This document shows, piece after piece, positions 11,139 to 22,784 of a stretch of DNA of 64,000 nucleotides. Source of the DNA: Aegilops tauschii subsp. strangulata (Eukaryota > Streptophyta > Magnoliopsida > Poales > Poaceae); the NCBI RefSeq assembly GCF_002575655.3, contig NC_053037.3:255349135-255413134 (forward strand). Direction: 5' to 3'. Under the pieces are notes generated by a model. It was not told where the DNA came from. It searched no databases and was given only the letters and a program-made list of their open reading frames with translations. The stretch's first letter is position 1; each line of letters starts with the position of its first letter. Both the position numbers and the translations under genes were made by a program.

Positions 11139-14100
11139 ATGGGGAAGGAGAAAACGGCGGCGCTGGAACACGCGAAGAAGGCGACGGGGGCGGCGAAAGG
11201 CAAGAAGACGAATCGGGGATCTTCATCGCGCTCGGGGTTGCCGCGGGGTTGGATCCAGGGAGATTGGATCCGATCCTCGCTTCAGCAGGAAGACTTGGAT
11301 GATATGGCCGAGTTAGGGCTGATCGTCCATGGGTCCGCGCGGCTGCCGGAGGGGGAAACGGAGCCACAGCCGCAACCGGGTGAGTGTGTTCTGCTTGGCA
11401 CTCATGTCGAACGCGGTTTCTCGCTTCCTCCACACCCCTTCTTTCGAGGTTTCTTGAATTTCTTCGGGGCTCAACTCCATCATTTCACCCCCAACACCAT
11501 CACATACCTTGCCGCATTCGTGTCCATGTGCGAGAATTTTCTGGGGTGTCGACCGCACTGGGGTCTTTCCAAGCACATTTTCACCATCCGCTCCCAAACA
11601 GTGAAGAAAGCGAACTCGAACAACGAGAAAACCCATGTTATCCAGATGTGTGGGGGTCCGGGTATTCAGAAGAGGAAGAGGAGTTCCTTCCCTTCGATGA
11701 CTCTTCCTGAGTCGGTCAGGGGCTGGGAGTCGACCTGGTTCTATTGCCAGGATATCGCGACCCCAGGCCAGTCGACTGGACTTCCCCCTTTCTCTTTTGA
11801 TCGTGTTCAAACTCCATCTTCGTTGAAAGTGACCGCCGCGGAGAAGCCGGAGACGGGCATGTTGGTCGAGAGAGTAGTTCAACTGATCAACCAAGGTGTC
11901 ACCGGCATGGATCTGCTGGAGGTGTTCCTCAGTCGGCGCATTCAACGACTCCAAGCTCATGACCACTCCATGTGGATGTACTCCGGGGCTGGTGATACCG
12001 CTCGGGTTCATCCGGAGGAGGTGGGGGCAAAAACAGTGGCCGAGTGGCTGAGGGGCATCACCGGGAACAAGGACAACCCCAGGGGCGCCAGGAGAGTCAA
12101 ACCTTTCAGCGAAAGCAACCAGCCAGACAAGGTTTGGCCAGTACACCTGATTGAATTTGGATGTGTTTTCTGACTGTTCGTTGATCCGACTGATTTCCAC
12201 TCAGCTCCTTGTTTTGTAGATTTATACAGAGATGTACTCAATGCCCAATGGCGAGTAAGCTCTGGAGCAGGACCGTGAAGGCGAGGACAGCGCGGAGGAG
12301 AGCGACGAGTGGGAGTCACCAGCCGACGATGATGAAGATGAGAGCGATGAGTCGGACGACGAGGAGGTAGCCGACTCACCACCTCATTCCGAACGTCGAT
12401 CCAAGCAGCACCATGATCCCGCGGGCAGGCGCGGCAAGGCTGTGGCCTCGAGCGCTCCATCTCAAAAGCGCGCTCGGTCTTCGACTCCAGAATTGGCTGA
12501 GAAGGTCACCAAGCAGCCCAAGATCAATCCTTCGAAGGCTCGGAAGACCCTGCCTAGAATCAAGATGGACGTTCCTGTTGCTTCTGGGTAAATGTTCTCC
12601 CCATATTTTCTTGTTCTGACCGATTCTCTTGTACTGACCGAGTGGATGATGAACCTTTACAGCCCGGCCTCGGCTGCGACTGATATGGATATCGACAAGA
12701 CCCCAGTCGACGAGGAAACCGCCGATGCAGCTACCTCCAAAGCCAGTAAGTCTGCCCGACTCGAATTCATTTGGATGACTGGATTGTTTGTCAGCTATCT
12801 CTTTGACTTTCTCTATTTGTTGTAGCACCACGAGATGTTGTTGTGCTCCCGGATGATGAAGAAGAAGTACCGCTGAGGGAAAGGAGGAGGGACAAGGAAC
12901 TGAGTGGGAAAGTGCCTGAGGCCCAGGTTCCTCAGTCGACTGAGATGCCTGGGACGACAGTCGAGCGATCGACAGATCCGGCACGTACCAACGTCACTTT
13001 CGCTATCCCGCTGTCGACTGATTGCCCATCAGGATCAGCTGCTCAGACTTCTGTTGCGCCAATACAACTCCACGCATCAGACCCAGCGGTTGCTCCGACT
13101 GTTCTGCCATCATCGCTTTTCACTGCGTATCAAACACTGGACGACCCACCGGCTGCCGCCAAAGAAGCTCTTCTTCAGTTGAATCTTGTGATGGGGCAAA
13201 TGAAAGTGGTGCATGAGGCCAGTCAGGTGGCCTTCAACGCCGGAGCAGCTCTGCAGACCAATGTCCAGGTTAGTTGATTCCTGATTGATCATACTTCTCA
13301 TCCGATCACCCACTGGGGTGTGACTATTTTGAAGTTGTACGAGGCAATTTGAGTCGTCTTGAATTGAATCTTTGAACTAGTGGGGGCACTCTTAGTGCAC
13401 CCACTGGGTGTAGTCCCCGAGACCATAGTTGACTGCGGGCAGTCGACTGTGTTCTGAGAATCTAAATTTTGTCACTCGGTCTGGACGGACCAGGTCGAAT
13501 GAAACCAGAACCAGTGGGGGCACGCTAAGTGCACCCACTGGGTGTAGTCCCCGAGACCGTGGTTGACTGCGGGCAGTCGACTATGGTCTGAGAACTGCTT
13601 TTTTTAACTCTCGCGCTGGGCAGGTCATGTCGAGTGTTTATTCAAACCAGTGGGGGCACGCTAAGTGCACCCACTGGGTGTAGTCCCCGAGACTGCCGTT
13701 GAATGTTTAATTCGGTGGTAGTCTTAGAGTAGCTATCGCTGTGATGACTTTTTATCTCAGTCCACTGATATGGCTTATACTTCAGAAATCTTGGGATCTT
13801 GGGGCTCAGCTTTCTGCAATGAACAAGCAGCAAATCAGCCTCAATCTTGATCTGGAATTGGCCAAGAAGAATCTCAAGACTGCTCGTGATGAAGTAGCTG
13901 CCATGGGAGGTAACCAATCGTCAACTGTCTATCTCACTGCTGGCACTTTTCCTTTCCATTTTTTGAACCGAGTGCCTCCACTCAAGCAGATGTATGTAGT
14001 GAAAACTGTCAACTCCAAGCCCGTCTAAAGAATGTTATTTCTTTAGAGAAAATGAAGCAGGCTTTGGAGAAGAAGGATCTGGATCTTGCTGCTGCATAGA

Positions 14101-14899
14101 AGGAAGCGCGAGAGAAGACGACGCTTGCTGACAAAAAGCTTGCTTCAGTCGGAAAGTTAGAAGAAGAGAACTCAAAACTGAAGACTGTTGTTTCTGACGC
14201 CAATCGGGAGGTCGAGCAACTGAAGAAACACAAGGACAAGCTGACTGACGAGCTTGGGAGCCTCAAGGCTAAGAAGGGCGAGTTGGAGACTTATCTGGGC
14301 CAGCTTGCTGCAAAGCTGGTCCTAAAACTTGAAGGTACTGATGATTGACTGACTTATTGCGGTCGACTCTCAAGCCTGATCGTATCGTCGACTCACTATT
14401 TATTCAACTGTGCAGAGCTTTGCCAAGACTTTGAAGCGGAAACTGGGCGGGTCGAGACGGGTCTCGATCCCATAAATTGTCCTGTCAAGGATGATGTTGC
14501 GATGAATATGCTGCGGCTGGAATCTCGCATGGACAGCGCGGTTGCTTATCTTGCCCGCCTGAAGGCAGCGATGACCCAGGTTGATACTGAACTCTGGCCT
14601 CAGGCGGAACTGTCTCAAGACCTCGAGTCTCTGATGGCTCGACTGAATCAAATACCCGACCGAGTGCAAGAATGGAAGAAGTCATCTGCTCGTTGTGGCG
14701 CTGATGTCGCGTTGTCCTTGGTCCGAGTGCACTGAAAGACGTCAAAGAAGACAAGCTGGCGGAGCTCAAGGTTGCTAACAGTAAGAGGCACACCTTCCAA
14801 TCCTTCATGGACACTTTCCTTGACGCCGCCACTCGCATTGCAGACAGCATAGACCTTGACAGTTTCTGCGACCCAGCCAGTCCTTCTCCCGACGCGTGA
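11139..14899 (+). pseudogene. T1 antisense gene: seven-exon 'putative gypsy type transposon' protein with coiled coil
   Basis: Plus-strand gene, opposite to T1's pol, between the repeat arrays and the 3' LTR. The start codon 11139 lies in a strong context (GCCGCCATGG). Exons inferred from frame and GT...AG sites: 11139-12131, 12220-12587, 12663-12745, 12826-13268, 13786-13909, 14020-14334, 14416-14899. Exon 1 holds the family's conserved domain (Pfam Transposase_28; HPFFRGFLNFFGAQLHHFTP and later GWESTWFYCQD). Exon 2 is acidic and then basic; exons 5-7 form a long charged coiled coil, ending in a C-terminal domain. All junctions keep phase. Breaks: TAA at 12256-12258, TAG at 14097-14099, and a one-base frameshift near 14731. 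Role unknown; the family is repeatedly retained in Tat elements, so a helper or regulatory role is possible. Confidence 0.8.
13379..13695 (+). repeat. Three ~130-bp tandem repeats in intron 4 of the antisense gene
   Basis: Three copies starting near 13379, 13512 and 13650, each with AGTGGGGGCAC, a GTGCACCCACTGGGTGTAG core and CCCCGAGAC. They lie in the ~517-bp intron 13269-13785. The core carries a short palindrome (GTGCAC) and complementary CCCACTGGG/AGTGGGGG pieces. Confidence 0.75.
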
Positions 14900-15116
14900 C
14901 CGAGAAACATTATGCCCCACCTTTATTTGCCTCGGAATGCCGAGTGATTGAGTAATCGTTAAACTTCTTCGAGCTTGATGCTCGAATAATTTTGATCCGT
15001 CGTCCGGAACTTTTAGGATTTATCTGAACTTGGTTTATCTCTGAATATGCTTGTGTTTGCCTTCGAGTGGAATTTGCTCTTCAATTGGAATAATCTTTGT
15101 ACTTGAGATGCAGCTA

Positions 15117-15446
15117 TTGTACTTATGGCGCAGCTCCGAGGAGAAGTTTGCAGTCGACCTGCACCACGCCGTCCTTGCAGATGAGGATGGGGTGTACGTT
15201 GTACTTGTGGCGTAGCTCCGAAGGAGAGGGTCGCAGTCGACCTACACCTCGTCGTCCTTGAGGATAGGGATGGAGCACACGTTGTACTTGTGGCGCAGCT
15301 CCGAAGGAGAAGGTTACAGTCGACCTGTACCTCGTCGTCCTTGCGAATAGGGATGGAGCGCACATTGTACTTGTGGCGCAGCTCCGAAGGAAAAGGTTGC
15401 AGTCGACCTGCACCTCGTCGTCCTTGCAAATGGGGATGGACTTCGA
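15117..15446. repeat. Tandem array with ~82-bp unit (four copies)
   Basis: Units begin near 15117, 15199, 15281 and 15363 with TTGTACTTGTGGCGCAGCTC and carry GTCGACCTGCACCTCGTCGT. ORFs on the minus strand (e.g. 15429-15013) are translations of the repeat and not genes. Directly adjacent to the 73-bp array. Confidence 0.85.
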
Positions 15447-16560
15447 ACTTAGGCGAGTACTAGACTGCAGCTAAGCCCCCGAGTGGGAGGGTTGCTCACC
15501 ACTCAGTAGGATTTTTCAAACTTAGGCGAGTACTGGACTGCAGCTAAGCCTCCAAGTGGGAGGGTTGCTCACCACTCGGTAGGATTTTTCAAACTTAGGC
15601 GAGTACTGGACTGCAGCTAAGCCCCCGAGTGGGAGGGTTGCTCATCACTCGGTAGGATTTTTCAAACTTAGGCGAGTACTGGACTGCAGCTAAGCCCCCG
15701 AGTGGGAGGGTTGCTCACCACTCGGTAGGATTTTTCAAACTTAGGTGAGTACTGGACTACAGCTAAGCCCCCGAGTGGGAGGGTTGCTCACCACTCGGTA
15801 GGATTTTTCAAACTTAGGCGAGTACTGGACTGCAGCTAAACCCCCGAGTGGGAGGGTTGCTCACCACTCGGTAGGATTTTTCAAACTTAGGCGAGTACTG
15901 GACTGCAGCTAAGCCCCCGAGTGGGAGGGTTGCTCGCCACTCGGTAGGATTTTTCATACTTAGGCGAGTACTGGACTGCAGCTAAGCCCCCAAGTGGGAG
16001 GGTTGCTCACCACTCGGTATGATTCTTCAAACTTAGGCGAGTACTGGACTGCAGCTAAGCCTCCGAGTGAGAGGCTTGCTCACCACTCGGTAGGATTTTT
16101 TCACACTTAGGCGAGTACTGGACTGCAGCTAAGCCCCCGAGTGAGAGGCTTGCTCACCACTCGGTAGGATTTTTTCACACTTAGGCGAGTACTGGACTGC
16201 AGCTAAGCCCCCGAGTGGGAGGGTTGCTCTCCACTCGGTAGGATTTTTCAATCTTAGGCGAGTACTGGACTGCAGCTAAGCCCCCGAGTGGGAGGGTTGC
16301 TCACCACTCGGTAGGATTTTTCAAACTTAGGCGAGTACTGGAATGCAGCTAAGCCCTCGAGTGGGAGGGTTGCTCTCCACTCGGTAGGATTTTTCAAACT
16401 TAGGCGAGTACTGGACTGCAGCTAAGCCCCCGAGTGGGAGGGTTGCTCTCCACTCGGTAGGATTTTTCAAGCTTAGGCAAAACGGATTCGCGGCTAAGCC
16501 CCCGAGTGAGAGGCTTGCTCACCACTCGGTAGGATTTTTCAAACTTTAGGCGAAACGGAT
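15447..16560. repeat. Tandem array with 73-bp unit (about 15 copies)
   Basis: Unit starts CTTAGGCGAGTACTGGACTG and contains AGCTAAGCCCCCGAGTGGGA and CCACTCGGTAGGATTTTTCA; starts at 15448, 15521, 15594 and onward at 73-bp spacing. Copies differ by few bases; the last two copies (from about 16475) carry a variant GGCRAAACGGATTCGCGGC block. CCGAGTGGGAGG and CCACTCGG can pair within each unit. Such arrays downstream of integrase are typical of Tat elements. Confidence 0.92.
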
Positions 16561-16697
16561 TCGCGGCAAAGTCACCCACTGGGGGATTTCAGACGCAAAC
16601 AAAAGTAACAACAACCATTTAGGAAGACTGTAAAGCTCTTGTCTTTGATAAACAAACTACAAAGGTATTTCTTATTACATCTCATCTGAACGAGTAC

Positions 16698-19600
16698 TTA
16701 AGTATAAAAGGGGCGGAGCAGCTCCGCGTTCCAAGCCCGTGGCTCGTCTTTCTGATGCTCGACATGTAAAGATGGTATGCTCCATTGTGGAGAACTCTGG
16801 TGACAATGAAGGGACCTTCCCAAGCAGGGGCGAGCTTGTGTGGTTTCTGCTGATCCACTCGAAGAACCAAGTCTCCCTCTTGAAAGGCTCGGCCCCTCAC
16901 ATTTCTGGCGTGGAATCGACGCAAGTCTTGCTAATAAATGGTCGACCGGATTAAGGCCATCTCTCTTTCCTCCTCCAGGAGATCGACTGCGTCCTGCCAG
17001 GCCTGTTTTGCTTCATCTTCAGAGAAGAGCTCGACTCGGGGTGCATTGTGAAGTAAGTCACTCGATAGAACAGCTTCAGCTCCATAAACCAAGAAGAATG
17101 GAGTTCGGCCAGTCGACCGATTGGGAGTTGTCCTCAATCCCCAAAGAACCGATGGAAGTTCATCGACCCAGGCGCCTGCTGCATGCTTTAGATCACGCAT
17201 CAGTCGGGGTTTCAGTCCTTTAAGAATCAAGCCATTTGCTCTTTCTGCTTGTCCATTCGACTGCGGGTGGGCGACTGAAGCATAGTCGACTCGTGTGCCT
17301 TGGGAAGCACAGAAGGCTCTGAACTCATCAGAATCGAAGTTCGACCCGTTGTCAGTGATGATGCTATGCGGAACTCCATATCTGAATGTCAATTCTCTGA
17401 TGAAACTGATGGCAGTACTGGCCTCAAGATTCTTGATAGGCTTGGCTTCAATCCATTTGGTAAACTTGTCGACTGCTACAAGCACATGAGTGAAGCCGCT
17501 CCTACCAGTCCTCAGGGGTCCAACCATATCCAATCCCCAAACAGCAAAGGGCCAGACGAGTGGAATAGTCTTCAGGGCTGACGCAGGCTTGCGGGACATA
17601 TTGGAGTAAAACTGGCAGCCTTCACATTTGTCGACTATATCTTTTGCCATTTCATTTGCTCGTGGCCAATAAAATCCAGCTCGGTATGCTTTGGCCACAA
17701 TGGTCCGAGAGGACGCATGGTGACCGCAGGTCCCCGAGTGGATGTCGTTGAGGATCATGCGACCTTCTTCTGGTGTTATGCATTTCTGGCTGACTCCAGT
17801 TACGCTTTCCTTGAACAGTTGTCCTCTTATCACATTGAAGGCTTTGGATCGACGGACGATCTGTCGAGCCTCTTCTTCATCCTCTGGGAGTTCCTTCCTA
17901 AGGATATATGCAATGTATGGCACTGTCTAGTCGGGAGTGATGAAAAAAACCTCCATGATCAGGTCGACCACGGTTGGGACTTCGACTTCAGTCGGATCTG
18001 TGGCACTCTTAGGCTGCGGGGGCCCTTCAGTGAAAGGATCTTCTTGAACTAAAGGTGTATGAATGTGTTCTAAAAACACGTTGCTGGGAATGGCTTCCCT
18101 TTTGGAACCTATCTTTGCCAAATCATCGGTTGCTTGATTTTTCAGTCGGGGTATATGATGGAGCTCTAACCCCTCAAACTTCTTTTCCAACTTCCTCACC
18201 GCATTGCAGTAACCAGTCATAGCTGGGCTTCTGACGTCCCACTCCTTCATCACTTGATTGACTACCAAATTTGAGTCGTCGTAGACCATGAGGCGACGGA
18301 CGCCGAGTGAGATGGCCATACGTAACCCATATAAGAGTGCTTCATATTCCGCTTCGTTATTGGAGGAATCAAAGTGAATCTGGAGAACATATCTGAGCTT
18401 GTCTCCTCGGGGGGATACCAGTACTACCCCAGCACCGGAACCATTCAGCATCTTGGAACCATCAAAGAACATGGTCCAGTGCTCCGAGTGGATTTGAGTC
18501 GGCACTTGCTGTTCGATCCACTCGGCGAGGAAATCTGCTATTGCTTGGGACTTGATAACTTTCTTTGCCTCAAACTTAATATCCAAGGGAAGGAGTTCAA
18601 TCGCCCACTTTGCCACTCGACCAGTTGCATCTCTGTTGTTCAGAATCTCTGATAATGGAGCGTCGCTGACGACTGTAATGGAGTGGTCAGAGAATTAATG
18701 TGCAACCTTCTTCGTGATCATATAAATCCCATAAACAAGCTTCTGATAATGTGGATATCTTTGCTTTGATGGTGTCAAAACTCCAGAAACATAATATACT
18801 TGGTGCTGAACTTTATAGGCTTTTCCTTCCTCTTCCCGTTCGACCGTAAGTACTGTACTGACAACTTGTCCAGTGGCTGCAATGTAAAGCAGTAAAGGCT
18901 CTTTGCTGATTGGGGCAGCAAGCACCGGCGGGGTGGAAAGCAGGGCTTTGAGCTCTGCAAATGTTTCAGCAGCTTCAGGAGTCCACTCGAACTTATCAGA
19001 CTTCTTCATTAGTCGGTAAAGAGGCAATGCCTTTTCACCGAGGAGAGAAATGAATCGACTCAAGGCGGCAAAACAACCTGTAAGCTTCTGGACATCGTGC
19101 ACACGCACAGGGCGTTTCATTCGGAGAATGGCACCAACTTTCTCTGGGTTAGCGTCGATCCCCCGTTCGGAAACAAGGAAACCGAGTAATTTTCTGCCCG
19201 AAACTCCGAATGTGCACTTTGATGGATTGAGCTTGATATCATACCTTCTGAGGTTGGCAAAAGTTTCAGCAAGGTCAGCCAACAGGTCGGAACCTTTATG
19301 TGACTTGACCACAATGCCATCCATGTATGCTTCCACATTCCGACTGATTTGAGTGAGTAAACACTTCTGAATCATCCTCATGAATGTGGCTCCAGCATTC
19401 TTCAGGCCGAATGGCATGGTGACATAACAGAAGCACCCGAATGGAGTGATGAAAGCTGTTTTTATCTCATCGGGTCCATACAGTCGGATCTGATGATACC
19501 CGGAATAAGCGTCCAAAAAGGACAAGCGCTCACACCCTGCAGTCGAGTCGACTATTTGATCGATGCGGGGGAGAGGAAAGTGATCTTTCGGGCAGGCCCG

Positions 19601-20596
19601 ATTGATATGCTTCAAGTCAATGCACATGCGAAGTGAGTCATCCTTCTTGGGGACCATGACAACATTGGCTAGCCACTCGGAGTGGTAAATCTCTCGGATA
19701 AACTCAGCTGCTAGGAGCCGAGCCACTTCTTCACCGATTGCTTTTCTCTTTTGCACGGCGGACCGTCGAAGATGTTCTTTGACCGGTTTCACTTTTGGGT
19801 CGACTCGCAAACGATGCTCAGCCAGCCCCCTGGGAACACCCGGCATGTCAGAAGGTTTCCATGCAAAGATGTCCCAGTTCTCACGGAGGAACTGGATGAG
19901 CGCTTCTTCCTATTTGGAGTCGAGTGTTATCGAGATGTGAGTCGGAGCAGCATTGGGATCGGTCGGGTGAATATGAATCGGCTTCGTTTCACCAGACGAC
20001 TGAAATGCTGAATCCGTGGCAGGCTTCTTAGCTCGCAACAAATCACTCGAATCTGCATTTTTTTGATACTCCTGTAATTCCACAACTGCCATTTGTGCAT
20101 CGGCGATCTTTGAGCCCTTCTGGAAGCACTCTTCGGCCTTCTTCCGATTGCCAGTGATGGTGATCACTCCTTTAGGACCAGGCATCCTCAATTTGAGGTA
20201 AACGTAACATGGTCGAGCCATGAAACGTGCATAAGCTGGCCTGCCCAGAATAGCATGATAAGCACTCTGGAAATCGACGACTTCAAACGTCAACTTTTCT
20301 TTGCGGTAATTCTTGGAATCACCGAAAACCACATCGAAGGCGATCTGGCCGAGTGACTCAGCCTTCTTTCCAAGAATAACCCCATTGAAACTCATATTGC
20401 TTTTACTGAGTCTGGACATCGGAATGCCCATCCCTTTCAAGGTCTTGGCATACAGTATATTCAGGCCAGTGCCACCATCCATCAGAACCTTAGTCAACCG
20501 AGTGCCTTTCACGACTGGGTCGACCACCAACGCTTGCCTCCCAGGGGTGGCTATGTGTGTCGGGTGATCAGACTGGTCGAATGTAATGGCAGTCTG
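16698..20596 (-). pseudogene. T1 pol: protease, RT, RNase H, integrase (single frame, broken by stops)
   Basis: Minus-strand polyprotein in one frame over about 3.9 kb. Protease: VLMDGGTGLNILYA (about 20490). RT: VVMVPKKDDSLRMCIDLKHI, FPLPRIDQIVD, TMPFGLKNAGATFMRM. The catalytic box is YMDG, not YMDD (altered codon at 19318-19316), so RT would be inactive. RNase H (18616-17930): FFDGSKMLNGSGAG, NNEAEYEALLYGL. Integrase (17923 on): HH..CC zinc finger (DIHSGTCGHH, CEGCQFY), core WGLDMVGPL, ITDNGSNF, NGQAERANG; the GPF C-terminal motif is near 16800. In-frame stops: TAG about 19912, TAA about 18697, TAG about 17929, TAG about 16933; a frameshift near 16770 precedes the stop at 16698. The protease N-terminus joins gag across the C1 insertion. 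Confidence 0.9.
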
Positions 20597-22770
20597 TGTA
20601 GGGGAACGCAGCAGAAAACAAAAAATTTCCGACCTACGCACCAGCCCAGGACCACTATGGAGACTGCATACATGGTTTGATCTTTTTTCGTTACCGACTC
20701 GTAGCGCAGCGGGAAGTAGAGTCGATGACGATCGGCGGTGCAGATCCCCGCAGCTAGGATTTACAACCTCCCAACCGCGAGGATGTGTACCCTCATCTGC
20801 TCCTCAGACAGCCCTCCGGGAGGCGGTCGAACAGCCCCCCCGGACGGTGTTGCGGACAGCCCTTCGGGAGGACCTTCGAAACTCGAACGGTCACTCGGAC
20901 AGCCCTTCGGGAGGACCTTCGAAACTCGGACGGTCACACGGACAGCCCTTCGGGAGGCACTCACGAACTAAGACCGAAACTACGATCTCTCTACAGAGTT
21001 GCACACATACGGTGTCATCTATCCAGCAGGGCTTCGCCGTCCAGAACTAGTTCCTGCCGGAACCCAGACAGCCTTACGGCTCTACGAAACTCTTTTCGTG
21101 GGAGGGAGAGAAGAAGCTAGATAATGCATGGCATGTGTATGAGAGCAAGGGGATGGATGTGGAGGGCTGCCCCTCCACCTCTATTTATAGGAAATCCCAA
21201 GGGGGTAGGGTAGTTTCACAAAAAACCCAAAATGCACATGAATGAAGTCCTTCCACAAGGACCTAGGAGTGAAACCAAGGAACAAGAGGGTCCCCAAGGG
21301 GGGATACCTCATGTGGCCGGCCACACCCCCATGAGGGGCCCAAAAAATGGCTCCTATCCATCCATGTCATCCCCAAGATCTTTTGGAGCAAAGCCCCAAA
21401 AGGTGGCTTTCCATAAAGCAACCATAAAGCTGATTTTCACTATTCACGACGACATTTTTCAGCGTCTGATCGAACTGAAAATATTTATGTGGGCTAAGAA
21501 CATTTCCAGTACCCACTAAAATGATTTTCAACGCGTTCCGAAACAATTCCGGTTTTAGTGATTTTCATCTGCGAAACGCATCTGAAGTGGCTCCGGCAGC
21601 TCCGGAACATTTCCGGTTTTTATCTCAGAAAATTCCAAAAAAGCTTCCAGAATGATTCTGGCATCCTCCAAGAATTATCAGGCATGTGCCGAAACCAATT
21701 TGACTTAATGGTGTATCCCGAAACAACTTTTCGGTATCATCGAAACTTATCCGATGACCTCTCTCTGCGGTACGATTCCGCTGTCCGAAACTTTTCGGTG
21801 TCCGAAACTTTTTCGGTGATTTTCTCTCAGACTCCCTGTCTAGTATTCAGCAGATAGATGACCCTTAAGCGTGTGACCCTATAGGTTCGGTGAAGTATAG
21901 ACATGACCCGGAACCCCTTCCGATCAATGATCAACATCGGAGCCGTGGACACCCATATTGACCCCTATACCCACACGAATAAATATTCGAGTGAACCTCC
22001 AGTTGCCGTGTGCTATTCCTGTTGCTTCGCGATATGTTACAAATACCCGAGGTGAGACATGTTGGCATTCCTGTGGATCAACAACTTGTCCACTATGCTA
22101 GTTACCTCGTTACCGGTATTGTTCTCTTTTCTCGTTATCGTGTTCCGGCATCCCCGTGATCAAATCACAAAGTGTCTGGCCAGACGATGATGGATACCGT
22201 AACACCGAGAGGGCCCAGAGATATCTCTCCATCGTCGGAGGAGCAAATCCCAATCTTGAGCTATCAAGTTACTTGACACACTTTTCCATGAACCCGTAAG
22301 CCGCCGTAATAGCCACCCATTTACGGATGACGTTTAACAAACCCCAAAGTTCATGAAGCAAGCATGAAGAAACTCGATACTCTCATGGTCTAAGGAATCA
22401 TGCAAACGTTAACCATCTCTGTGTTATGTACCAATAAACTTGTGACGAATGAATCTCATAGCATAATATCAATCCGGGTCGATTCAACACAAATGTTCTC
22501 TTAACATTGTGCCCTCAAAGTTGCTGGCATAGACATGCCCATGACCAGGAAAACAGAATCATCATGCAACACTTGAGCTAGTCTTAGAGGCCAGACTAGG
22601 AATACTTTTTACCGTTTATTATTCCACACGTGCATTTGAGTCTTCCTCCGAGCCTCGTGGATATTGCAGACTCGAGAATCATTGCAGTTATAGCATGGAA
22701 CATAAACATAATTATGAACTCGGAGATAAATAATATCATTTATTATTGCCTCTAGGGCATATCTCCTACA
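20597..22770 (-). repeat. 3' LTR of C1 (2174 bp)
   Basis: Plus-strand ends TGTAGGGGAACGCAGCAG...ATATCTCCTACA, with imperfect terminal inverted repeat TGTAGG/CCTACA. Contains a 43-bp minisatellite (about 20806-20962) and a zone of short CCGAAA/TTTCGG inverted repeats (about 21530-21830). ORFs within, in both LTR copies, show no domain and are likely incidental. Confidence 0.93.
20806..20962. repeat. 43-bp minisatellite inside the C1 LTR
   Basis: Units begin CGGACAGCCCTTCGGGAGG at 20853, 20896 and 20939 (43-bp spacing), preceded by two degenerate units with CAGCCCTCCGGGAGG. Each unit has a small hairpin (CCCTTCGGG / CCTCCGGGAGG). The same array is in the right LTR at about 28246-28402. Confidence 0.85.
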
Positions 22771-22784
22771 GACTCCCACTTGCA
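22771..22784 (-). other. Polypurine tract of C1
   Basis: Minus-strand GCAAGTGGGAGTC-type tract immediately before the 3' LTR, like the AAGTGGGAG tract of Triticeae copia elements. Confidence 0.65.

Noticed and set aside
11313..12200. 295-codon ORF on the minus strand and similar frames at 10771-11433 and 12376-12984
   Set aside because: They lie antisense to exons of the plus-strand gene, show no domain and are shadows of a GC-rich coding strand.
15447..16560. Regularly spaced repeats resembling a CRISPR array
   Set aside because: The whole 73-bp unit is repeated head to tail without unique spacers, in a plant retrotransposon; it is a tandem repeat.
20738..21120. ORFs up to 154 codons at 20586-21120 and 27963-28653 in both C1 LTRs
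   Set aside because: They translate the 43-bp minisatellite and flanks; identical in both LTRs because these are LTR copies; no domain.
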